DNA of 36,591 nt, from assembly GCA_003670925.1 (NCBI GenBank), contig QWQG01000041.1, forward strand, positions 1-36,591, written 5' to 3'. The notes beneath the pieces are model-generated. The model searched no databases, was not told where the DNA came from, and saw only the letters and a program-made list of their open reading frames with translations. A program made the translations under genes and the position numbers. The DNA is from Planctomycetota bacterium. Lineage in GTDB: Bacteria > Planctomycetota > Planctomycetia > Planctomycetales > Planctomycetaceae. How positions within the stretch are numbered: the stretch's first letter is position 1; each line of letters begins with the position of its first letter. Below, piece by piece: positions 7,190 to 16,055 of the stretch.

Positions 7190-9587
7190 ACATAAACTCA
7201 CTGGATGCCATGACGACATGACAGAGAACACGCCACGATTCCAAACTTCGCTGCTGAGCGTCGAGTTCGCTTCCGTGGAGGGATTGACTGACTTGCTGGA
7301 GGAACGCTAAGTCCTGGATTTGCTCCTGTTCCGATGGCTCACGCCCGAGCGCAAGTTGGTACAGTTTCGCCAGTCGCGCGGAAGTGTCATCTGTTCCTGC
7401 ACAAATTTGTCCGGCAAGATCGGCAGCCGCCTGCATGACGAAGTCGCTGTTCATCATCAACAGCGCCTGCGTAGCCACGGTTGTTGTCGAGCGGTCGCCC
7501 GTCGGAACGGCGGGGTCGGGAAAGTCCAAGAGCTGAAACACGTCATAGACGTTGTTACGAATGACGGGCAAATACAACGATCGGCGGCGGCTGCTGTAGT
7601 CCGACTTATCAATGGAGGTATGGTCGAACAGGTAGCCACGGTTCTTGACCTGCAGCAGTGATCCGCCCATCGTTCGGTCTAACGTTGCGCTGATCTGCAG
7701 GATGGTATCCCGGACTTCTTCGGCATCCAGTCGTCGTACGCGGAAACGGCCCAAGAGTCGATTTTCTGGATCTCGCTCAACTGTTTCCGCAGCCACAACA
7801 CTGCTCTGCCGATAAGTGCGGGAGTTCAGCAGCAATCGATGAAATGCCTTCAGTGACCAGCCATCAGCCATGAATCGTCGCGCCAGCCAGTCGAGCAGTT
7901 CCGGGTGAGTGGGCTCTTCGCCAAGAATGCCAAAATTTTCGGTGGTGCGGACAAGCCCCTCGCCAAAGTGCCATCGCCAAAACCGATTGACGAGGACGCG
8001 CGCAGTTAGCGGATTCTGAGCGTCCGTCAGCCACTGTGCCAGTTCCCGCCGCCCACTTTGCGTGGAGCTAAACGTTGGGGCCCTTGGGCCCTGCATCACC
8101 GGTGGAAGGTGTCGGACAACCACATCTCCCAGTTGCGATGGATTCCCGCGGACATGCACGGCTACGTCCGCAATCTGATCTTCCATGACACCCATCGTCG
8201 ATGGTAAATCGGGCAGCGTTTTTTCCAGCGTCGCCAGTTCGTCTCGGAGCTTGACAAGGGCGGTTTTAGTGACTTCCGGGTAGCGCGACGCCAGCGACTC
8301 CGGTGGTGCCTGAAGGTCCGGCAAACTGCTGCGCGCCAATTTGTCCGCCTCGGCAACTAGCGTTTCAATTTCCTGCTTCTTCGCGGCCAATTGCGCGTCG
8401 TATGCCGTCTGCATGGCGGCGGCTTCAGGAGTCTGCAGCAGATGCTCATGCCAGCGGGCCACCTTGGTGTAGGTGTCCATCGTGCGCGTGCTTTTGAAAA
8501 TGCCCGCCAGCCCGTAGTAATCCGCCGCATCGATCGGGTCGAATTTATGGTCATGACACCGAGCACACCCAAATGTCATTCCGAGGAAAGTCCGGCCTAA
8601 CGTATCGATCTGCTCGTCCACGATGTCCATGCGCATTTTTGGCTGATTCACTTCCGCCAGAACCTTGGGGCCGATGGACAGAAAACCCGTGGCAATCAAG
8701 AACTGGTGCCGCTCGTCGTCAGACGTGAACTCGAGCAGATCGCCGGCGATTTGTTCGGTGATGAAGCGGTCAAATGGTTTGTCGGCATTGATGGAGGACA
8801 CGACGTAGTCACGGTAACGCCACGCAGTGCCGTGTGCGATATTTTCATCCAGCCCATTGGAATCTGCGTAGCGGGCCACATCCAGCCAATGACGTCCCCA
8901 GCGCTCGCCATAAGTCGGCGATGCCAGCAGTCGATCGACAAGGTGGGCGTAAGCATCCGGGCGTTCGTCAGTTAAAAATGCGGCTATCTCGTCCGGCGTT
9001 GGCGGCAGACCTGTCAGATCAAATGTCACGCGACGAATGAGTGTTCGCTGGTCAGCCATTGGTGCCGGAATCAGATGTTCGGCTTCCAGTCTGGCCAAGA
9101 TAAATCGATCTACGTCTGACTGGACCCAGGTCGTGTCTTGAACTTCAGGCACTTGCCCGGACACCGGTGGCTGGAAGGCCCAATGTCCCGGATCACGAAA
9201 GCGTTTTTTGGTGAGAGGCGTCTCCGGATACGGCGCCCCCAACGCGACCCACTGAACCAAAGTCTCAATCTGTCGCTCGGTCAATTTTTTATCCTGGGGC
9301 ATCTTCAGATCTTCGTCTTCATGACGAATCGCCCGGATCAGCAGACTGGCATCCGGCTGCAGCGGAATCACGGCCGGCCCGGAATCGCCCCCCTGAAGCA
9401 GCGCAGCGCGAGAATCCAGCCGGAGTCCGGCCCATTGTTTTTTTTCGCCATGACAGTTCAAACACTGATCGGTCAGCAGCGGGCGAACATCTGTTTCGAA
9501 GAACTTCAGATGTTCATCTGAAAACGTCTGCTGCGGCAGGGACGGAGATTCATCAATCCACAGGGAGAGCAGCAGGAGAATTAGCAC
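7179..9587 (-). CDS. PSD1 cytochrome c / DUF1549 / DUF1553 protein
   Basis: The product is 802 aa from a GTG at 9587, which is preceded by GAAAGGTGGT as a ribosome binding site. A short hydrophobic leader (LILLLLSLW) suggests export. The planctomycete cytochrome domain follows with one haem c motif CLNCH at 42-46 and KMPQDKKLTERQIETLVQW near 95-112. DUF1549 follows (FILARLEAEHLIPAP, RRVTFDLTGLPPTPDEI, YGERWGRHWLDVARYADSNG, FGCARCHDHKFDPI). Between the domains there is a coiled-coil-like stretch near 400-460. DUF1553 makes up the last third (ELAQWLTDAQNPLTARVLVNR, HPELLDWLARRFM, RRLDAEEVRDTIL, LLMMNSDFV). A second CxxCH (CARCH) lies inside DUF1549. The family is very abundant in planctomycetes but its biochemical role is not established. 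It is coupled to the DUF1501 gene downstream. Confidence 0.9.
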   Translation of the reverse strand: MLILLLLSLWIDESPSLPQQTFSDEHLKFFETDVRPLLTDQCLNCHGEKKQWAGLRLDSRAALLQGGDSGPAVIPLQPDASLLIRAIRHEDEDLKMPQDKKLTERQIETLVQWVALGAPYPETPLTKKRFRDPGHWAFQPPVSGQVPEVQDTTWVQSDVDRFILARLEAEHLIPAPMADQRTLIRRVTFDLTGLPPTPDEIAAFLTDERPDAYAHLVDRLLASPTYGERWGRHWLDVARYADSNGLDENIAHGTAWRYRDYVVSSINADKPFDRFITEQIAGDLLEFTSDDERHQFLIATGFLSIGPKVLAEVNQPKMRMDIVDEQIDTLGRTFLGMTFGCARCHDHKFDPIDAADYYGLAGIFKSTRTMDTYTKVARWHEHLLQTPEAAAMQTAYDAQLAAKKQEIETLVAEADKLARSSLPDLQAPPESLASRYPEVTKTALVKLRDELATLEKTLPDLPSTMGVMEDQIADVAVHVRGNPSQLGDVVVRHLPPVMQGPRAPTFSSTQSGRRELAQWLTDAQNPLTARVLVNRFWRWHFGEGLVRTTENFGILGEEPTHPELLDWLARRFMADGWSLKAFHRLLLNSRTYRQSSVVAAETVERDPENRLLGRFRVRRLDAEEVRDTILQISATLDRTMGGSLLQVKNRGYLFDHTSIDKSDYSSRRRSLYLPVIRNNVYDVFQLLDFPDPAVPTGDRSTTTVATQALLMMNSDFVMQAAADLAGQICAGTDDTSARLAKLYQLALGREPSEQEQIQDLAFLQQVSQSLHGSELDAQQRSLESWRVLCHVVMASSEFMYVQ

Positions 9588-9925
9588 CGGACCACCTTTC
9601 TGCCTTGCACGCCCTTGCCGCTGTTCGTGAGCAAGCCTCGTTCTGGAGGTCTCTGTAATTTGGGGAGCGTAACCGGCTGCCTTCTATTTTGTCAGAGGAT
9701 CGCCTGCAAGGCGAGTGATCACTTCGATGAACCCTCTTTCGCAGCTACCAGTTTGAGACTGGCTTAAATTGCTAAAATCACACGCATCGGAGTCCGTCGC
9801 GAACCAGCGTGATAGCGTGGCGAACTAATGATGTCATCTGCCTGCTCATTGAAACGGCCCATTCTTCGAACCTATTGATCGAGTTTCTGCGTCCCACGCC
9901 GGGCCCAACGCCCAATCCCAATCAC

Positions 9926-9954
9926 TTTGGTTCCGGACTCAACAACCCGAAGCG
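9926..9954 (-). repeat. Partial copy of a CCCGAAGCGTCAG dispersed repeat
   Basis: The segment contains AACCCGAAGCGTCAG. The same sequence in inverted form, CTGACGCTTCGGGTT, occurs at 10244-10258, so at least two copies lie within this intergenic region. The similarity stops after CGTCAG, where the other copy continues GCGAGGG. Confidence 0.6.
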
Positions 9955-9999
9955 TCAGTTTTAATGTTGCGTATTTGGCAACGTGTCGTCGTGTTGCGT

Positions 10000-10172
10000 C
10001 CCCTCTCCCCCAAGTCGTTTGCGGGGGTTGACGTTGTATTCCCATGCCGCGTAGCCGCAAGCGACTTCGGGGAAGGCTAGGGTGAGGGGGATGTTTTCTC
10101 ACCCAAAACTGATTGGAAGCCCCCTCATCCGGCCTCGCGGCCACCTTCTCCCCTGACGACAGGGGAGAAGGA
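10000..10172 (+). repeat. C-rich composite intergenic repeat with hairpins
   Basis: The block starts CCCCTCTCCCCCAAGTCG and its middle returns as CGACTTCGGGGAAGG and GGTGAGGGGG (10062-10090), so its two ends are roughly complementary. A second block contains CCCCTCATCCGGCCTCGCGG and then a perfect hairpin: CCTTCTCCCCT (10144-10154), a 6-nt loop, and AGGGGAGAAGG (10161-10171). The hairpin has no T-run on either strand and is 180 bp from the nearest gene end, so it looks like a dispersed repeat and not a terminator. Similar C-rich elements are common in planctomycete and proteobacterial intergenic DNA, as I recall. Confidence 0.65.
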
Positions 10173-10193
10173 ACTGAACAGCGCAACTTCAAA

Positions 10194-10252
10194 AAGCGTC
10201 AGCGAGGGAATTCTCAGTGAACATAAACAGCCGCAGCCCCTCGCTGACGCTT
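10194..10252. repeat. Inverted repeat, 15-bp arms (AAGCGTCAGCGAGGG)
   Basis: The arms AAGCGTCAGCGAGGG (10194-10208) and CCCTCGCTGACGCTT (10238-10252) are perfectly complementary around a 29-nt loop. The right arm extends into TCGGGTT, matching the partial copy at 9926-9954. Confidence 0.8.
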
Positions 10253-10354
10253 CGGGTTACAAAGTGGAGTGTTGTTGGGCCACTCATGCGGTACAAATTT
10301 TGGATCACGCAGCCACGTCGCTGATCCCCGATTTTTCCAGAGCCCGAGGGCCCT

Positions 10355-10915
10355 CTACTTCACCGCCTGTAACTCAACGATAAAATGCAAGGTTGCGTTA
10401 GGAGGCACTGACGGTGGTGAGCCAGCAGCGCCGTAGCCGAGATCTGACGGAATCCAGAGTTCAATCATGCCGCCGTTGCCGACCAATTGCATGCCTTCTG
10501 TCCAGCCGGCAATCACGCCTCCCAGAGGAAACGAAATGGGTTCGCCGCGCTTGTAAGAACTGTCAAATTCACGTCCATTGTCCAGCCAACCGCGATAGTT
10601 TACGGTGACCGTGTTATGGGCTAGGGGCTTCTTCTCGTCCGAATTTCGCAGCACGCGATACTTCAGTCCAGAACGGGTAGTCGTAAATTCCAGCGGAGCG
10701 TCATCGTCCATGACACCAGTGCCACTTTGCAGCGAATCCTTGTCAGTGTAAAGCACCGGCAGCGCGGAAACCGACGTGTCCGCAGATGTGGTTTCTGGAG
10801 ATGTGGTTTCTGTCTTCGCGCGTGACTTTAACAACTTCAGGGGTGCTGAACACCCGTTGAAGTAACCGAGCAATCCGAGTACTGTGCTGGCAAGAATGAC
10901 TCGTTTGAAATTCAT
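10355..10915 (-). CDS. FKBP-type peptidyl-prolyl cis-trans isomerase, probable lipoprotein
   Basis: The product is 186 aa. It begins with a charged-hydrophobic signal (MNFKRVILASTVLGLLGYF) and a possible lipobox ending at Cys22 (FNGC), although Asn at -2 and Phe at -3 make the lipobox non-standard. A Ser/Thr-rich linker covers about 35-75. The FKBP domain runs from about 84 to 186 with the hallmarks VTVNYRGWLDNGREFDSSY, ISFPLGGVIAGWTEGM, LWIPSDLGYGAAG and a C-terminal LHFIVELQAV. The active-site residues expected from the family (Tyr in NYRGWL, Phe/Asp in EFDSS, Trp in GWTEG, Tyr in LGYG) are all present. It probably assists folding of proteins outside the cytoplasmic membrane. It stands alone, with a repeat-rich spacer downstream and a divergent thiS upstream. 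Confidence 0.92.
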   Translation of the reverse strand: MNFKRVILASTVLGLLGYFNGCSAPLKLLKSRAKTETTSPETTSADTSVSALPVLYTDKDSLQSGTGVMDDDAPLEFTTTRSGLKYRVLRNSDEKKPLAHNTVTVNYRGWLDNGREFDSSYKRGEPISFPLGGVIAGWTEGMQLVGNGGMIELWIPSDLGYGAAGSPPSVPPNATLHFIVELQAVK

Positions 10916-11207
10916 GTCTCAGTCCGTTGTTACGCTTTAAATGTCTCACGAAAGCCGCAAATTCAGCAAAAACCCCGAGTTCCGGTAAAGGGAAATGTAA
11001 CGTTTCTCACATTTTGTCGTAAGCACAATTTCTGACACTTGACGGAGCGGGTGCTTTTGCTTGACGCCCTGACATAACCAAGCCAAAGGCTCTCGTCCTG
11101 CGAAAAAACAGGCCTTCCAGCGGATTCACATCTCGCGGCGTCCGGATACAATGAACTGTGCGGCTTTTGCCGCAGAACAGCAAAAATTGCCTCGGAAATC
11201 TTCGCAC

Positions 11208-11408
11208 ATGGAAATTCAGCTCAACGGTGAACCGCGCACGATCGAAGCGTCATGGACGATTGCCGATCTGCTCCATGATCTTAAGATCGAAAATCGTTAT
11301 TGTGCGGTGGAACGCAACAGCCATGTCGTCCCGCGCGAAGAGCATTCGAATTGCCGATTACTACCGGGTGATACAATCGAGATCGTAACGCTCGTGGGTG
11401 GAGGTTGA
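11208..11408 (+). CDS. thiS: Sulfur carrier protein ThiS
   Basis: The product is 66 aa. It begins MEIQLNGEPRTIEASWTIADL and ends VTLVGGG. The terminal Gly-Gly is the residue pair that is adenylated and then thiocarboxylated to deliver sulfur to thiazole synthase in thiamine biosynthesis. The beta-grasp pattern is complete and the length is standard. The frame is open back to an ATG at 11151, but that adds 19 residues absent from the family, so I chose 11208. A weak GGA lies upstream. thiG follows 191 bp downstream on the same strand, which supports the assignment. No TPP riboswitch was recognised upstream. Confidence 0.93.
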   Translation: MEIQLNGEPRTIEASWTIADLLHDLKIENRYCAVERNSHVVPREEHSNCRLLPGDTIEIVTLVGGG

Positions 11409-11599
11409 AAGAGGCCGCCTTGTCTTTGGTCTTTGGAGTGCGGTGAATTGGCCGCGCTTGCCTGTTCACCGATTTTTTTGCGTAATTCCGTTGACCTCCA
11501 TGTGTGGAAACTCCTGTTGGGAATTCATTCGTTTGTGTCATTCATTTCCAAACCTGTTTTCAATCCCGCATTTCCTGAAAAAGAAAGCCGTTAACGACC

Positions 11600-12433
11600 A
11601 TGACCGTTCTTCCTCCCGACAAGCCGCTTGTCCTAGGAACTCACACGCTCAATTCCCGACTGATCGTCGGCACGGGAAAATACAGCACCTTTGAACTCAT
11701 GCAGGAATGCTTGGAAGCTAGCGGTTCGGACGTGATCACGGTCGCCGTGCGTCGGGAGCGACTGGTCGATGCTTCGGGTCGCAACATCCTTGAGTTCATT
11801 GATCTCAAGCGTTACACGATCCTGCCGAATACCGCCGGTTGCTTCAACACGGAGGACGCGATTCGCGTTGCACGCCTCGGTCGCGAAATTCTGCGGGGAC
11901 TGGAAAACCCTGGCGCGGATTGGGTGAAATTGGAAGTTTTGGCTGATACCCGCACATTACTGCCAGATCCGGTCGCCACGGTCGAAGCCTGCAAGCAACT
12001 GGTCGATGAAGGATTTCAGGTTCTCTGTTATACGTCCGACGATCCAATCACAGCCCGCCGCCTCAAATCCGCCGGAGCTACATCGGTCATGCCGGCGGGA
12101 AGTCCGATCGGCAGCGGTCAGGGAGTCCTGAATCCCAACAACATCCGCATCTGTCTGGAGTATCTGAAGGAGAATGATCCCGACTATCCGGTGATCATCG
12201 ATGCCGGCGTCGGCACTGCTAGCGACGTCGCATTTGCGATGGAACTCGGTTGCGACGGAGTGCTGCTGAACACCGCCATCGCCAGTGCCCGCGATCCGTT
12301 ACGAATGGCCGTCGCCATGAAGCAGGCCTGCGACGCCGGCCGCCATGCAGCCCTGTCTGGTCGGATTCCGCGGAAGCTTTACGCCACCGCCTCAAGCCCA
12401 ACAGAGGGTGTGATCAGCCGCCCGTTGGGGTGA
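11600..12433 (+). CDS. thiG: Thiazole synthase ThiG
   Basis: The product is 277 aa. ThiG condenses deoxyxylulose phosphate, dehydroglycine and ThiS-thiocarboxylate into the thiazole phosphate of thiamine. Motifs include [20 protein letters not shown] near the N-terminus, [11 protein letters not shown], and [17 protein letters not shown], whose Lys110 fits the Schiff-base lysine of the family. Others are [37 protein letters not shown] and [18 protein letters not shown], phosphate-binding parts of the TIM barrel. The length is normal and the C-terminus is slightly extended ([10 protein letters not shown]). No thiH, thiO or thiE is present in the window, so the glycine-oxidising step must be encoded elsewhere. 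It converges with the DegT gene. Confidence 0.95.
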   Translation: MTVLPPDKPLVLGTHTLNSRLIVGTGKYSTFELMQECLEASGSDVITVAVRRERLVDASGRNILEFIDLKRYTILPNTAGCFNTEDAIRVARLGREILRGLENPGADWVKLEVLADTRTLLPDPVATVEACKQLVDEGFQVLCYTSDDPITARRLKSAGATSVMPAGSPIGSGQGVLNPNNIRICLEYLKENDPDYPVIIDAGVGTASDVAFAMELGCDGVLLNTAIASARDPLRMAVAMKQACDAGRHAALSGRIPRKLYATASSPTEGVISRPLG

Positions 12434-12501
12434 AGGACAGACTTCAGGCATTGTTTTCGGTGGGTGCGCAGACAGGAGTGCAAGTCGCTGCGCGAAGTTG
12501 C

Positions 12502-13674
12502 CTACGCAGCTGCTCGGCGACGACCAAATTTAGCGCGGATGTCCAAGACCGCATCGATCACGTCAGCGACGTCCTGATGCGACATGGATGGCGACAGCGG
12601 CAAGCTGAGCATTTGTTGAAAGGCAGCATGCGCCACCGGAAAATCGTCTGGCGCGTAGTTGTATTTGTTTCTGTAGAACGAATGCATATGAATCGGGATG
12701 AAGTGCACCGAAGTGCCGATATTGCGGGCCGTCATTTCCTGAATGAATTGATCGCGCCCGATTGTGAGTTCCGATGATCGCAGACGCAGCACGTACAGGT
12801 GCCATGCATTTGTCACATGCTCGCGTGTGGTCGGCGTCAGAAACGCAGCGCTCGAACCAAACGCGGTGTTGTAAGTTTCCACAATCTCACGACGGCGTTC
12901 CTGCATGCGGTCGAAGCGTTTCAACTGCTGCAAACCCAACGCAGCTTGGATATCGGTCATGTTGTATTTGAAACCCGGTTCGACGATATCGTAAGCCCAC
13001 TTACCGCCAGCGGAATAACGACTCCATGCTTCACGATTCATCCCGTGCAGACTCACAACCCGCGCGCGGTCGAGCAGGTCTGCCGCACCAGTCAGCATCC
13101 CTCCTTCGCCGGTGGTCAAGTTCTTCGTCGCGTAAAAGCTGAAGGCTGTCAGATTCGGTCCGGAACCTATCGGCTGGCCTTCAAAACTTGCGCCGACCGC
13201 ATGCGCCGCGTCTTCAATCAGGTGCAGCTGGTATTCCTCCGCGATCGCCCGCAATGCGTTGAGTTCCACCGGATGGCCAGCGTAGTGGACGGCGATAATT
13301 GCCTTCGTATTCTGCGTGATGGCTCGCTCAACAGCATCCGGCTGGAGATTGAGCGTGTCCGGTTCGACATCCACCAGCACCGGCGTTGCGCCGACATGTT
13401 CAATGACGTTAACGGAAGCCGCAAAAGTCATCGGTGTCGTGATGACTTCGTCGCCGGGACCTATGTTGAGCACCTTCAACGCGACATGCAGTCCAGCAGT
13501 GCAAGAATTTAACGCCAGTGCTGCAGGAGCCTGCACGGCCGCACAAAAATCCTGCTCAAACTGTTTCGTCCGCGGCCCTGAGGTCAGCCACCCCGACTTC
13601 AGTGCCTCGATGACTTCGTCGATCTCTTCTTGGCCAATCAGCGGAAGCGAAAATGACAAAAATGAATTGCGCAC
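12502..13674 (-). CDS. DegT/DnrJ/EryC1/StrS-family PLP aminotransferase
   Basis: The product is 390 aa from a GTG at 13672-13674. The frame is open to an ATG at 13692, but a strong GGAGG (13681-13685) lies six bases before the GTG and would fall inside the longer version, so the GTG is preferred. The family transfers an amino group, usually from glutamate, to keto-sugars for cell-surface polysaccharides or antibiotics. Motifs include SGWLTSGPRTKQFE, a SCTAGLHVALKVLNI pocket, TTPMTFAASVNVIEH, LIEDAAHAVGASFEG with the PLP-binding Asp near 155, and FSFYATKNLTTGEGGML with the PLP lysine near 184. The C-terminal half has GFKYNMTDIQAALG and the GTSVHFIPIHMHSFY signature. No other sugar-nucleotide gene adjoins it, so the substrate is unknown. 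Confidence 0.93.
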   Translation of the reverse strand: MRNSFLSFSLPLIGQEEIDEVIEALKSGWLTSGPRTKQFEQDFCAAVQAPAALALNSCTAGLHVALKVLNIGPGDEVITTPMTFAASVNVIEHVGATPVLVDVEPDTLNLQPDAVERAITQNTKAIIAVHYAGHPVELNALRAIAEEYQLHLIEDAAHAVGASFEGQPIGSGPNLTAFSFYATKNLTTGEGGMLTGAADLLDRARVVSLHGMNREAWSRYSAGGKWAYDIVEPGFKYNMTDIQAALGLQQLKRFDRMQERRREIVETYNTAFGSSAAFLTPTTREHVTNAWHLYVLRLRSSELTIGRDQFIQEMTARNIGTSVHFIPIHMHSFYRNKYNYAPDDFPVAHAAFQQMLSLPLSPSMSHQDVADVIDAVLDIRAKFGRRRAAA

Positions 13675-13680
13675 AGGTGA

Positions 13681-13685
13681 CCTCC
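13681..13685 (-). promoter_or_regulatory. Shine-Dalgarno GGAGG that sets the DegT start
   Basis: GGAGG on the minus strand with a 6-nt spacer to the GTG at 13674. This is the best ribosome binding site in the region and argues against the longer ATG start at 13692. Confidence 0.7.
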
Positions 13686-14134
13686 ATGTCATTCCGCCCG
13701 AGAAACTGAAAAGTATGCTGGCTATCTAGCGATTTTTTAGAATTGTTGCCAGAGGAAGGCAAAAAACCAGAATTCAGCAATGCGTTTGACCCAAAACAAA
13801 GGAGCGGTCAACTTAAATAAAAACAATGGGCAATATGCAAAGGCTAGTAAAATCAGTTCGGCAGATCCTGCATGTTCCCCTGTTTAACTGTTGTGCACAA
13901 ACGTTGCGTGCCTCGTGCGAAGTTTCGGATGCACGGGATTACATGTTGCCTCAGCGACGGCGGATGAAATGATGGGAGTTGTTCGGCTTGCGGGGTTCAT
14001 GGATGAGCTACGTGGCTGGTTTGGGAAGTTGGATTGCGAACGAGCGTTTGGTTTGTGGCCAAGGTTTTGACCAATCGACGAAGACTATCGTCGGCCCGTT
14101 TGCAAGTGACATTTCACGATCAGTGACTAATACC
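13686..14134. other. Intergenic stretch between divergent DegT and TPR-like protein genes
   Basis: About 450 bp without a credible gene. A locally AT-rich section (about 13730-13860) contrasts with the GC-rich surroundings and may hold promoters for the two divergent genes, but I cannot point to specific -35/-10 boxes. The frame of the downstream gene is open back to 13979, but that part lacks family or signal features. Confidence 0.5.
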
Positions 14135-15850
14135 ATGAAACACCTTCATTTTTACATGGCGATCCTGCTGACTGTCGTCCCGATTTCTTCGGGGATGGCG
14201 CAGGTACCTCCAGTGCCTGTTCCAATTTTACCCATGAAGCCGGTGACGGAAATCAGTCGGCGCAACACAGCCGTAACGCTCAATTACTGCCGCGCTGCGT
14301 TGCATCGAATTCGCCGCGCGCCGTCGAAGAAGGTATTGCTGGAGGAGCAGCAGCGGATTCTGAACAATCTGGATTTGAATCAGATCGATGATCCGGAAGT
14401 GATTACGCTGTATCGATCCATCCTTGACGAAATTGGGCAGGTGGAAATCAGTGAGCGTGAGCGGACGGTGATTGGCGAGCAATTCACGCGCAGTGTGCAG
14501 CGAAAAATGAGCACGGATTTTTTCGTCATTGGCGCACAAGCGGCAACTGGCCAAATTGGGTCGGTCATCCAGTCTGGTGCGAGCAGCTGGTGGGACTATC
14601 GTTCGACAGCGATCAAACGTGATACAGACATCTGGCAGGTTGAAAAAACTCAATTTACAACGTTGATGACGAGATCATCGACGTTTATGGACAGCTTCTG
14701 GAAGCTCAGTCGTAAAAACGAAATCCCGGACCGATGGTTGCTGCGGGATCAAGATCTGGATCAGTTGTCTGATACGCTGGAGGAGCAGGATCCAGACCGG
14801 CGGTTGCGGATGCTCGTCAGAATTGAGCGATTTATGGAATGTTATCCGCCGTACTGGTATTACGTCGCACGAACTCAGCAGCAGCTGGGAAAAACGGAAG
14901 ATGCGGCAAAGACGTTTCGACATTTAACGGAAATCGGCAGCGGCCACTTTCGTCAGGATGATATGCTCGCCAGCAGCATGGCCAATCTAGCACTAATTCA
15001 GGAAAGCCAGCACGATTCAGAGGCACCGCGGACAGCCGCGCGAGCCGCTGAGTTTTCCACGAGGAACTGGGAATCAAATCTCGTCTGTGCTTGGGTGCTT
15101 GGTCGGCATGAAGAGTATCGCGATGCGGAAGATTTAATTTTGTGTAATATGGATGAACAGCTTGAAACTGAACAAAGCACCGTCGCGCTGGTGTCGTTGT
15201 ATTTTCATTCGGCAGACAAAGGGAAGCTGAAGTCGTTGCTGGACGATGAGCAGATTGTCCGTCGGATTCCGATTCCCGGCTTGCTGCTGTGCGCCAAGCT
15301 CTTGGGGCCGGAAGACATTCCGGCGCGGGCGAGCACGTATTTGGCGTCGACACTGACTGCCGTCCCACGACCTTCCGGTCGGATGAATGCGATTTCTGTC
15401 GCAGCAGCTCGTGGCTGGAAGCTGAACGATGCCGAGACCACGATTTCCGATGGCAGTCGGACGTTTCAGTACGCTGGGCATCGCGCGGTTGAAGAGGGAA
15501 TGGAAGTGAGTTTCACGCCGTCGCTAAATTCTCGGACGGACGGCGATCTGGGAAAGACCCTGCGGATGACGTTGCAGTATCCGGCAACTCCCGCGATTCG
15601 TGTTGTGCTCGCTCAGGACGAAGAAGATGACGATACGGCGAACGATCAACGCGGCTCCGGGAGATTCCCGTTGTTCGGGGGCGCGTTGCCGGGAGCCAAT
15701 CGCCCGCGCGATGCACAGCGCACCTATCGCGTGCAGGAAATCGAAGTTGACGGTCTGCGTCTGTCGCTCCGCCCAACACCTGATGGCGATGTTGACATCC
15801 GCGTGCTTAAGCCGGAATTTTCCGGGGCCGATGAATCGACACGCGGTTAA
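14135..15850 (+). CDS. Secreted protein of unknown function with TPR-like helices
   Basis: The product is 571 aa from the ATG at 14135, chosen because it begins a clear signal peptide (MKHLHFYMAILLTVVPISS, likely cleavage after GMAQ). The frame continues 52 codons upstream without any such signal. The mature N-terminus is Pro-rich (VPPVPVPILPMKP). Residues about 45-190 are helical and charged. Residues about 225-400 look like degenerate tetratricopeptide helices (YYVARTQQQLGKTEDAAKTF, ACAW-like and RHEEYRDAEDLIL stretches). The C-terminus is beta-like with an acidic patch (QDEEDDDTAND) and a Gly/Arg-rich stretch (GRFPLFGGALPGANRPR). I do not recognise the family. It is monocistronic and converges with the lipid operon across a repeat doublet. 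Confidence 0.75.
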   Translation: MKHLHFYMAILLTVVPISSGMAQVPPVPVPILPMKPVTEISRRNTAVTLNYCRAALHRIRRAPSKKVLLEEQQRILNNLDLNQIDDPEVITLYRSILDEIGQVEISERERTVIGEQFTRSVQRKMSTDFFVIGAQAATGQIGSVIQSGASSWWDYRSTAIKRDTDIWQVEKTQFTTLMTRSSTFMDSFWKLSRKNEIPDRWLLRDQDLDQLSDTLEEQDPDRRLRMLVRIERFMECYPPYWYYVARTQQQLGKTEDAAKTFRHLTEIGSGHFRQDDMLASSMANLALIQESQHDSEAPRTAARAAEFSTRNWESNLVCAWVLGRHEEYRDAEDLILCNMDEQLETEQSTVALVSLYFHSADKGKLKSLLDDEQIVRRIPIPGLLLCAKLLGPEDIPARASTYLASTLTAVPRPSGRMNAISVAAARGWKLNDAETTISDGSRTFQYAGHRAVEEGMEVSFTPSLNSRTDGDLGKTLRMTLQYPATPAIRVVLAQDEEDDDTANDQRGSGRFPLFGGALPGANRPRDAQRTYRVQEIEVDGLRLSLRPTPDGDVDIRVLKPEFSGADESTRG

Positions 15851-15888
15851 GTTGATCAGAAGGGCAGGAAATTCCCCCCGCAAGCAAA

Positions 15889-16020
15889 CCGCAGGATGGA
15901 CATTCATGTCCGTCGCATGTCCATGGATTGCCATCGCAACAGAGATCATTGTGTCACAGGGGTCCATGGCTCATGGGAAGCTGTTTGGTGAAGTCTCAGA
16001 CCAGAATGTCCAAGGTCCGG
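15889..16020 (+). repeat. 132-bp REPIN/MITE-like doublet (copies G and H)
   Basis: The left arm (15889-15916) reads CCGCAGGATGGACATTCATG and on to GTCCGTCGC. The right arm (15993-16020) is an inverted, degraded copy with AGAATGTCCAAGGTCCGG. Arm order, total length and the internal TTTGGTGAA match the element at 963-1095, although most of the interior differs. It fills the space between two convergent genes. The mismatches in both arms suggest an older copy than the one in the BREX locus. Confidence 0.72.
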
Positions 16021-16055
16021 GAATGACATTGACTCCTCCGTCAGCACACCTGTAC

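Larger units (their letters stand above)
9588..10354. other. 767-bp gene-free stretch rich in repeats
   Basis: No credible coding frame is present. The only longer frame (9872-10192, minus) is read through repeat DNA and matches no family I know. The stretch holds three recognisable repeat blocks, listed separately (9926-9954, 10000-10172, 10194-10252). The part nearest the PSD1 gene (9588-9900) should contain its promoter, but I cannot identify a convincing one. Confidence 0.7.

Noticed and set aside
10144-10171. Strong hairpin as a rho-independent terminator of the FKBP gene
   Set aside because: There is no T-run on either strand and it lies 180 bp from the gene end. It fits better as part of a dispersed repeat.
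9872-10192. 106-codon minus-strand frame as a gene
   Set aside because: It runs straight through the repeat blocks, and its product is typical of translated repeat DNA.
10916-11207. TPP riboswitch upstream of thiS
   Set aside because: There is a GC-rich patch near 11045-11075, but I cannot find the conserved CUGAGA and the downstream THI-box elements in the right order.
12799-13512. 237-codon open frame on the plus strand
   Set aside because: It is antisense to the DegT aminotransferase, which has complete PLP-binding motifs and a strong ribosome binding site.
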